A stretch of DNA of 64,000 nucleotides from Deinococcus marmoris (lineage in GTDB: Bacteria > Deinococcota > Deinococci > Deinococcales > Deinococcaceae). The notes below the pieces were generated by a model. It had not been told where the DNA came from and searched no databases. It saw only the letters and a list, made by a program, of their open reading frames with translations. A program made the position numbers and the translations under genes. Location: the NCBI RefSeq assembly GCF_001949125.1, contig NZ_MSTI01000077.1, forward strand, positions 62,001 through 126,000, given 5' to 3'. Below, in pieces: positions 56,869 through 64,000 of the stretch (positions within the stretch are counted from its first letter, which is position 1; each line of letters opens with the position of its first letter).

Positions 56869-57456
56869 TCAGGCGTTCAGTTTCTCGGCGTAGTGCTTGC
56901 GGAGCTTGGCCACCTTCGGCGCGATCACGGCCACGCAGTACGGCTGGCGCGAGTTGTCGGCGTAGTAGTTCTGGTGGTAGTCCTCGGCCACATGGAACTC
57001 GGTGGCGGGTTCGATGCTGGTTACGATGGGCTTTCCAAACACGTCCTGCGCGTCCAGATCGGCCATGACCTCGCGGGTCTGTCGCTCCTGCTCGGGGGTC
57101 TGGGGAAACACGGCGCTGCGGTACTGGGTTCCGGCGTCCGCCCCCTGACGGTTCAGCGAGGTGGGGTCGTGGGTGGCGAAGAACAGGCCCAGCAGGTCCT
57201 TGTAGCTCACCACCTGCGGGTCAAAGGTCACGCGCACGGCCTCGGCGTGGCCGGTCTCTCCGCTGCACACGCTGCGGTAATCGGGGTGCGGGGTGTCGCC
57301 GCCGATGTAGCCACTTTCAATTTTGGTCACGCCGCGCACCATCTGCATCACGGCCTCGGTACACCAGAAGCAGCCGCCCGCCAGGATGGCCTGCTGCGGC
57401 CCGGAGGCTGCGGGAGATGGAATTTCGCTGGTGGGGGTCTGGGTGGCGTCTGTCAT
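56869..57456 (-). CDS. msrA: Peptide methionine (S)-S-oxide reductase
   Basis: This 195-residue enzyme repairs oxidised methionine, using thioredoxin. The catalytic cysteine is C29 in [47 protein letters not shown] and DYHQNYY follow, all MsrA hallmarks. The N-terminal 18 residues ([18 protein letters not shown]) are an unstructured lead. GACAAT 6 nt before the ATG is a variant leaderless -10. It is monocistronic with a strong terminator. Confidence 0.95.
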   Translation of the reverse strand: MTDATQTPTSEIPSPAASGPQQAILAGGCFWCTEAVMQMVRGVTKIESGYIGGDTPHPDYRSVCSGETGHAEAVRVTFDPQVVSYKDLLGLFFATHDPTSLNRQGADAGTQYRSAVFPQTPEQERQTREVMADLDAQDVFGKPIVTSIEPATEFHVAEDYHQNYYADNSRQPYCVAVIAPKVAKLRKHYAEKLNA

Positions 57457-57462
57457 GCCCCC

Positions 57463-57468
57463 ATTGTC
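57463..57468 (-). promoter_or_regulatory. Variant leaderless -10 (GACAAT) of msrA
   Basis: GACAAT on the minus strand lies 6 nt before the ATG at 57456. Confidence 0.4.
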
Positions 57469-57650
57469 GCGCGGCGCATACAGGGAGAGAACGCCAAAAG
57501 GCACGGTTGAGGGTTTAGAGAACGTTGATGCTGAAGGACTTTCCAGACACTCTGGACAGCTCCCAGACCAGCCATTGAACCTTGCCGCAGCCAGCCCCGT
57601 ATTCCCACCAGAGCAAGGATGGCCGTCCAACCCTCCCCAGGAGTCCCCGT

Positions 57651-58190
57651 ATGAAACCGATGATCGCTGCACTTCTGGCCCTGGCAACCGCTGCCCAGGC
57701 TGCCGCTCCCTACACCGCCAGCAACGCCACCGTGAAGTTCTCGTACCGGGTCACGCTGATCCCCGTGAATGGTGATGCCAACGCCCTGAGCGCGGCCAGC
57801 ACGCTGGATTTTGCCAGACTGAGCGCCACCCGCGCCACTGTCAAGGTGGACCTGACCTCGCTCAAGACTGGTATCGCCCTGCGGGACAGGCACGCCAGAG
57901 AGGCGCTGGGCGCGGCGGAATTTCCCCAGGCCGTGTTTACCGTCACCGGGTACAGGGGGCCGGACGCCATCGCCGCCGGACAGACCCTCAAGGCCGAGGT
58001 CACGGGAACGTTTGCCCTCAAGGGCGTGACCAGAGCCGTTACCGCCCCCGTCACCCTGACCCGCACAGGCGACACCCTGAAAGTCAACACCGAATTTGTC
58101 ATCCACCCGCAGGAACACGGCGTCAAGGTTACCGGAGCCGATCAGAACACCACGGTCACGGCCACCTTCACCCTGCAACCTGGCTCGTGA
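57651..58190 (+). CDS. YceI-family exported lipid-binding-like protein
   Basis: This 179-residue periplasmic protein has a signal peptide ending near AQAAA (19), then the lipocalin-like YceI pattern: [46 protein letters not shown] and a [18 protein letters not shown] strand. YceI proteins bind isoprenoid quinones or amphiphiles. AGGAG lies at 7 nt from the ATG. It is followed 56 bp later by a DM13 protein, perhaps in one operon. Confidence 0.87.
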   Translation: MKPMIAALLALATAAQAAAPYTASNATVKFSYRVTLIPVNGDANALSAASTLDFARLSATRATVKVDLTSLKTGIALRDRHAREALGAAEFPQAVFTVTGYRGPDAIAAGQTLKAEVTGTFALKGVTRAVTAPVTLTRTGDTLKVNTEFVIHPQEHGVKVTGADQNTTVTATFTLQPGS

Positions 58191-58246
58191 GTCCAGCTCA
58201 AATCCACTCAAACCCAACACATCCAAACCAACCCAGGAGACCTGCC

Positions 58247-58717
58247 ATGACCAACCGAATCCGCACCACTGCCCTGATCCTGACCGCCGCCCTCAGCGCC
58301 GCCGCATTCGCCCAGACCACGGCACCGAAAACCGACACCCCTGCGCCCGTCACTGCGCCCGCCATGAGCGACAGCATGATGAAGGCGGGCATGAGCGGCA
58401 CCTTCACCGCGCTGGAAGCCCCCACCACGGGCAGTGTCAAGCTGGGCAAGGACGCCAAGGGCCAGTACACGCTGACCATCAGCAACCTGAAGACCGAACC
58501 CGCCCCGGACCTGCATGTCTGGCTGGTTCCCGGCGGCACGGTGAAGGACACGCCGGACCTCAAGAAGGGCAAATACACCGATCTGGGCAAGATTGAAACG
58601 ACGGCCAAGAGCAAGACCTTCGTGCTGCCCAAGGGGATTGATCCGGCTGAATATAAGAACGTGGTGCTGTGGTGCGACGAATTCAGCGTGGTGTTTGCCG
58701 CCGCCGTGTTGAAGTAG
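58247..58717 (+). CDS. DM13-domain exported protein
   Basis: This 156-residue protein has a signal peptide ending near AFAQT (23) and a DM13 domain (about 50-156): GTFTALEAPTTGSVKL, LTISNLKTEPAPDLHVWLVPGG and VVLWCDEFSVVFAAA. DM13 is a beta-sandwich domain thought to take part in extracellular redox. The conserved cysteine (WCDEF) is present. AGGAG precedes the ATG. It lies downstream of the YceI gene and a terminator follows. Confidence 0.87.
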   Translation: MTNRIRTTALILTAALSAAAFAQTTAPKTDTPAPVTAPAMSDSMMKAGMSGTFTALEAPTTGSVKLGKDAKGQYTLTISNLKTEPAPDLHVWLVPGGTVKDTPDLKKGKYTDLGKIETTAKSKTFVLPKGIDPAEYKNVVLWCDEFSVVFAAAVLK

Positions 58718-58737
58718 AGAGGAGACTGTAGAGGCTG

Positions 58738-58761
58738 CCCCTTCCATCTGGAGGGGGTTTT
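58738..58761 (+). terminator. Terminator after the DM13 gene
   Basis: CCCCTTCC pairs with GGAGGGGG, with a 4-nt loop and one G-T pair, followed by TTTTC. Confidence 0.75.
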
Positions 58762-58771
58762 CTGCTGTCTC

Positions 58772-58935
58772 TAGAGCAGTTCTCCGAATTACGTCGCCGG
58801 AATAAAAGATTTCCGACGACTCCATTCTCTGCTCCGCAGCTTTGCAAGTCCGTCCTGCTCAGTAAAAGTCACTCGCTCTCTGCGAGCTGTGCCAGTCCGC
58901 TCGGTCATAAAAATAGTCTTTTTATGACAACTGCT

Positions 58936-58938
<3 letters not shown>
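58772..58938. repeat. Structured intergenic repeat, family A copy 2
   Basis: This 167-bp copy of the 24.6 kb element has the same ends, TAGAGCAG and CTGCTCTA. The first hairpin (58786-58802 with 58811-58827) keeps paired GTCG/CGAC and CGGAA/TTCCG although its sequence differs from copy 1. The AT-rich hairpin TCATAAAAA/TTTTTATGA is kept. It also has about 20 extra bases. Its right end supplies the TAG stop of the TauE/SafE gene. Confidence 0.8.
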
Positions 58939-59688
<750 letters not shown>

Positions 59689-59695
59689 GAGGGGA

Positions 59696-59701
59696 AATGT
59701 A
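59696..59701 (-). promoter_or_regulatory. Leaderless -10 (TACATT)
   Basis: TACATT on the minus strand lies 7 nt before GTG 59688. Confidence 0.5.
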
Positions 59702-59743
59702 GCAGGTGGGAAGACGGTGCTGACGAATTTCTGCGTCTTGCGC

Positions 59744-59749
59744 TAGCCT
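59744..59749 (+). promoter_or_regulatory. Leaderless -10 (TAGCCT) of gluQ
   Basis: TAGCCT lies 7 nt before the ATG at 59757. Confidence 0.6.
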
Positions 59750-59756
59750 TCCTCGT

Positions 59757-60671
59757 ATGAACGTGGTGGATCAGCCGATGGTGGGCCGCTTCGCTCCCAG
59801 TCCCACCGGGGCCATGCACCTGGGCAACGCCCGCACCGCGCTGCTGGCGTGGCTGCACACCCGCGCCCACGGGGGCCGTCACATCCTGCGCTTTGAAGAC
59901 CTGGATACAGGCCGCGTGCGAAACTGGGCCTACGACGCCACCCGCCGCGATCTGGAGTGGCTGGGCCTGGACTGGGACGCGGAATACCTGCAATCGGAGC
60001 GGCTGGAGCTGTACGCCGAGGCTCTGGCCCGCCTGGACACTTACCCCTGCACCTGCACCCGCAAGGAAATTGCCGCCGTCATCCAGGCCAGCGCCGGAGC
60101 GCCGCATGGGGAAGAGGACGTATATCCAGGAATCTGCCGCTCTGGAAGTGATCCTGGCCGCCCCGCTGCCCGTCGCTGGCGCGTACCGGATGAAACGGTC
60201 TGCGTCTCCGATGGGTTGACTGGAGAAACCCTCTGCCAGCATCTGCGCTCGGAGGTGGGGGACTTCGTTTTGCAGCGCAACGACGGTGTATTTGCCTATC
60301 ACTTCGCCGTGGTGGTGGATGACGCCGACATGGGCGTGACCGACATCCTGCGCGGCACAGACCTGTGGACCGCCACGCCGCGACAGGTGGCCTTGCAGGG
60401 GGCGCTGGGAGTTCCGACGCCGCGTTATCTACATGTCCCGCTGATGACGGATTTCCGGGGCGAGCGTCTAGCCAAGCGGGACGGTGCGCCCCCCGTGATG
60501 GCCCTGCGAGAAGCGGGCGAATCGCCGGGAAAAGTCCTTTCCGAACTGGCGCGGAGTCTTGATTTTCTGCCCTTGAGAGCCGTTCCAGACGAGATCGGCG
60601 CGGCAGACCTCATTCCGCTCTGGCGCGAGTTTGGGCATTTTCACCCAGTGAAATCTTTGTCACAAACTTAG
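59757..60671 (+). CDS. gluQ: Glutamyl-Q tRNA(Asp) synthetase
   Basis: This 304-residue truncated GluRS paralogue attaches glutamate to the queuosine base of tRNA-Asp. The HIGH motif is HLGN (21-24) and the KMSKS equivalent is RLAKRDG. The zinc-site pattern C98, C100, Y123 and C127 matches GluQRS, and no anticodon-binding domain is present. Leaderless TAGCCT fixes the start. Its stop codon lies in a palindrome shared with the trpB upstream region. Confidence 0.92.
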   Translation: MNVVDQPMVGRFAPSPTGAMHLGNARTALLAWLHTRAHGGRHILRFEDLDTGRVRNWAYDATRRDLEWLGLDWDAEYLQSERLELYAEALARLDTYPCTCTRKEIAAVIQASAGAPHGEEDVYPGICRSGSDPGRPAARRWRVPDETVCVSDGLTGETLCQHLRSEVGDFVLQRNDGVFAYHFAVVVDDADMGVTDILRGTDLWTATPRQVALQGALGVPTPRYLHVPLMTDFRGERLAKRDGAPPVMALREAGESPGKVLSELARSLDFLPLRAVPDEIGAADLIPLWREFGHFHPVKSLSQT

Positions 60672-60688
60672 ACAGGTTGTCTAAGTTT
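60664..60688. promoter_or_regulatory. 25-bp perfect inverted repeat upstream of trpB
   Basis: AAACTTAGACA pairs perfectly with TGTCTAAGTTT around a GGT centre. It contains the gluQ stop TAG and is centred about 40 bp before the trpB -10. It may be a regulator-binding site or a weak terminator; there is no T run. Confidence 0.55.
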
Positions 60689-60715
60689 CTCGTCGTTGTC
60701 CCGTTGGCAGAATCC

Positions 60716-60721
60716 TACGCT
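60716..60721 (+). promoter_or_regulatory. Leaderless -10 (TACGCT) of trpB
   Basis: TACGCT lies 6 nt before the ATG at 60728. Confidence 0.6.
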
Positions 60722-60727
60722 GATGGC

Positions 60728-61986
<1,259 letters not shown>

Positions 61987-61990
<4 letters not shown>

Positions 61991-62787
61991 CCGCTGTTCA
62001 ATCCAGGGGTGTGGCCCGGATTCGTGCCGCCTTCGAGAAGGCAAAAGCCGAGGGCCGTGCCGCCTTCATCCCCTTCATGACTGCCGGGTATCCCAGCGCC
62101 GCCGCTTTTCCCGCGCTGGCCGACGATCTGCTGGCCCGCGCCGATCTGCTGGAAGTCGGGCTGCCCTACAGCGATCCGCTAGGGGACGGTCCCACCATCC
62201 AGCGGGCCAGTGAGCAGGCGCTGGCGGACGGCACCAGCACGCGCCGCACCATTGAACTGGTCAAGGAACTGCGAACCCGTCACGACAAGCCCATCGTGAT
62301 CATGACCTACGTGAATCCTATCTACGCCGTCGGCCCGCGCGAGTTCATGGAACTGGCTCAGGCGGCTGGAGTAGACGGCCTGATCCTGCCCGATCTGCCC
62401 CCGGATCAGGACCTGGAAATCGCTGATCTGGCCGCCGAACACGGCATTGCTGTCACCTTCCTGATCGCGCCCACCAGCACGCCGGAGCGCATCAAGCTGG
62501 TGGCCGAAGCCTGCACGGGCTTTCTGTACGCGGTCAGTGTGACCGGCGTGACTGGGGCGCGCGAAGGCACGGCGCTGGGTGAGGTTCCCGCCATGCTGGA
62601 ACTGGCCCGGCAGCACACCGATGTTCCCATTGCGGTGGGCTTTGGCGTCAAGGACACGCAGACCGCGCATCAGGTTGCGAATCTGGCGGACGGCGTGGTG
62701 GTGGGCAGCGCCTTCATCAACGCGGTGCGTGAGGGACAGGATGTGCCAGCGCTGGTCAAAAGCCTCGCAGACGGCTGCGTGCGCTGA
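61987..62787 (+). CDS. trpA: Tryptophan synthase alpha chain
   Basis: This 266-residue TIM-barrel enzyme cleaves indole-3-glycerol phosphate to indole. Catalytic E56 lies in ADLLEVGLP and D67 in [10 protein letters not shown]. Later [11 protein letters not shown] is the closing loop and [14 protein letters not shown] a phosphate site. It is coupled to trpB by an ATGA overlap. Confidence 0.95.
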
Positions 62788-63051
62788 GGCCCAACCCCTG
62801 ATACGGATTTTGCCTGTGACGCGGAATGTGGCAGAAATCGGGACAGCGCCGATTCCCGCATTCCGTGCCTGGAACCCGTTTTTCTCCTGCTTCCTGTCTT
62901 GCCCAGAACAGCGCCCCTGACTGGTACAGCTTGGAGAGAGGCCGCTTTGACACCTGTTCGGATTTTCAGGTGTTTCCGGCATCTTTCAATTTGAGGCCGC
63001 GTGATTCTGTAAGAACGCCGCACGTCCCTTCTTTTTACATTGGGCGGCAGA
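62788..63051. other. 264-bp structured gap after trpA
   Basis: A double hairpin pairs CGGAATG with CATTCCG (62822-62828, 62859-62865) and AATCGG with CCGATT (62836-62841, 62849-62854). A second inverted repeat, ACACCTG/CAGGTGT, is at 62950-62973. Neither has a T run. No gene is visible. Confidence 0.5.
63036..63041 (+). promoter_or_regulatory. Candidate -10 (TACATT) of the sensor gene
   Basis: TACATT lies 10 nt before the ATG at 63052, giving a very short leader. Confidence 0.4.
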
Positions 63052-64000
63052 ATGACCTTGCGCCGCCTGCTCCTATTGGCCCAGCTCCCTTTCTGGGTGC
63101 TGCTGGTGGCCGCCTTCGTCCTGCTGTCGGGAGCGCTGGACGCCCGCGTACAGGCCACCGAACAGGCTGCCCAGACCCGCGCCACCCTGACCGGGATCGG
63201 ACAGGTCATGCAGCATGTGGTGGATCTTGAAACCGGGCTGCGCGGCTACGTTATCGCGGGGCAACTGGAGTTTCTGGAACCCTATGAGGCTGCCCGCGCC
63301 GCCCTGCCCACCGAACTGGCCGTGCTGGACGGGCCGGGCCGCGAGAGCCAGCGCCTGGGCCGGATTCGCGGCCTGATCGACCGCTGGCAGACCGAGGTGG
63401 CCCTGCCCGAGATCGCCGCCCGCCAGCGCAGCGAGGCCGAGGCGGGGGGGCTGGTCAGGACAGGCCAGGGCAAGAAGATTCTGGACGCGGTCCGCGCTGA
63501 GGTGGCGGCTTACCGTGCCGGGCAGACCCAGCGGCTTGCGGCCCTGGACACGGCGGCCTCGGCGCAGTTGCGGCGGCTGCGGCTGATGCTGTACGGCGTG
63601 GGGGGGGCCGCATTGCTGGCCAGCATCATCGCCACGCTGGTCAGCGCGCAGAGAATTTCCAGAAGTTTTGGCCGCTTCACCGCCGCTGCCCAGCGTCTGA
63701 CCGACGGCGAGACCGGGGTGCGGGTGGACACGCGCGGCCCCACCGAGATCCAGACGCTGTCGGGGGCTTTCAACCACATGAGTGGAGGGCTGGAACTGGC
63801 GCAGGGGCTGGCCCGGACCCACGCCGATACCCTGGCTGCCCGCAACGAGTGGATGCGCCGCCTGGGCGAGTTCGGAGACTGGATGCAGGCCGCCCGCAGC
63901 CTGGAAGAAGGCGCGCGGATTCTGGAATGCGCCCTGCCGGAATTGCTGCCCGGCACGCGCGGCACGCTGCTCCAGCACAATGCCTCGCGCAACCTGCTGC
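63052..64000 (+). CDS. CHASE3/HAMP sensor protein, N-terminal part (probable histidine kinase)
   Basis: The first 316 residues are visible; the window end cuts the gene. There is a signal/membrane helix (about 9-28), then a CHASE3 ligand domain with the motif ETGLRGYVIAGQLEFLEPY (60-78). A second helix (about 178-198) and a HAMP linker (about 199-250) follow, with the start of a further domain. Such architecture is typical of sensor histidine kinases, but the kinase itself lies outside the window. Confidence 0.75.
   Translation, partial: MTLRRLLLLAQLPFWVLLVAAFVLLSGALDARVQATEQAAQTRATLTGIGQVMQHVVDLETGLRGYVIAGQLEFLEPYEAARAALPTELAVLDGPGRESQRLGRIRGLIDRWQTEVALPEIAARQRSEAEAGGLVRTGQGKKILDAVRAEVAAYRAGQTQRLAALDTAASAQLRRLRLMLYGVGGAALLASIIATLVSAQRISRSFGRFTAAAQRLTDGETGVRVDTRGPTEIQTLSGAFNHMSGGLELAQGLARTHADTLAARNEWMRRLGEFGDWMQAARSLEEGARILECALPELLPGTRGTLLQHNASRNLL

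Overview
This window is high-GC bacterial chromosome that most likely comes from a Deinococcus. The protein set fits that genus: a GNAT-like protein resembling Thermus/Deinococcus DUF1999, a monofunctional proline dehydrogenase plus P5C dehydrogenase pair, a GluQRS and a DM13 protein. The start sites fit as well. About 26 genes carry a TANNNT hexamer usually 6-7 nt before their ATG or GTG and no ribosome binding site, which is the leaderless-promoter layout known to be common in Deinococcus. The translation and core-metabolism operons instead use clear Shine-Dalgarno sequences. I see no rRNA or tRNA gene, CRISPR array, prophage or intact insertion sequence. The window reads as ordinary chromosome with a few structured repeats.

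Layout. 0-13 kb: end of tsaC, scpB, a DUF4388 protein behind three 17-bp repeats, aguB, a LysM-NlpC/P60 wall hydrolase, an MFS exporter, a SLC13-type transporter, leuD-leuB, an FAA-hydrolase, and a Cys/Met-type PLP enzyme. 12.5-21 kb: a membrane pseudokinase with a PEGA domain, then the minus-strand block rpsB-tsf-pyrH-frr-cdsA separated by several hairpin terminators, a lipoprotein, and tsaD. 21-32 kb: an acyl-CoA synthetase, a deaminase, ribokinase behind a 9-codon leader ORF, a three-gene cluster (DUF1999, cysteine-less HMA, DUF503), purB, a holin-like membrane protein with panC and pilT, and an orphan MalK/UgpC-type ATPase. 32-43 kb: a GbsR-regulated ABC exporter, typA, and a run of envelope and secreted proteins (SPFH, LolA-like, beta-barrel-like, LEA14-type lipoprotein, amidase, DinB-like).

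43.3-47.4 kb holds the most interesting locus. Four genes overlap end to end: an extended SDR, a metallo-beta-lactamase-fold hydrolase, an adenylate-forming enzyme and a KAS III-like condensing enzyme. Their chemistry parallels OleA, OleD and OleC of olefin/beta-lactone synthesis, but with a metallohydrolase where OleB would be. I infer an uncharacterised acyl-condensation or lactone pathway.

47.4-64 kb: a P-loop kinase, OsmC, a monoglyceride-lipase-like hydrolase with a peptide repeat, a DUF808 membrane protein, a UbiA prenyltransferase overlapping a CrtI-like oxidoreductase, the proline catabolic genes with a GntR regulator whose perfect palindrome covers its own -10, MgtC, msrA, YceI and DM13 proteins, a TauE/SafE transporter, gluQ, trpB-trpA, and the start of a CHASE3/HAMP sensor protein cut by the window end. 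Two copies of one structured repeat (24.6 and 58.8 kb) and one element of a different kind (43.1 kb) lie between genes.
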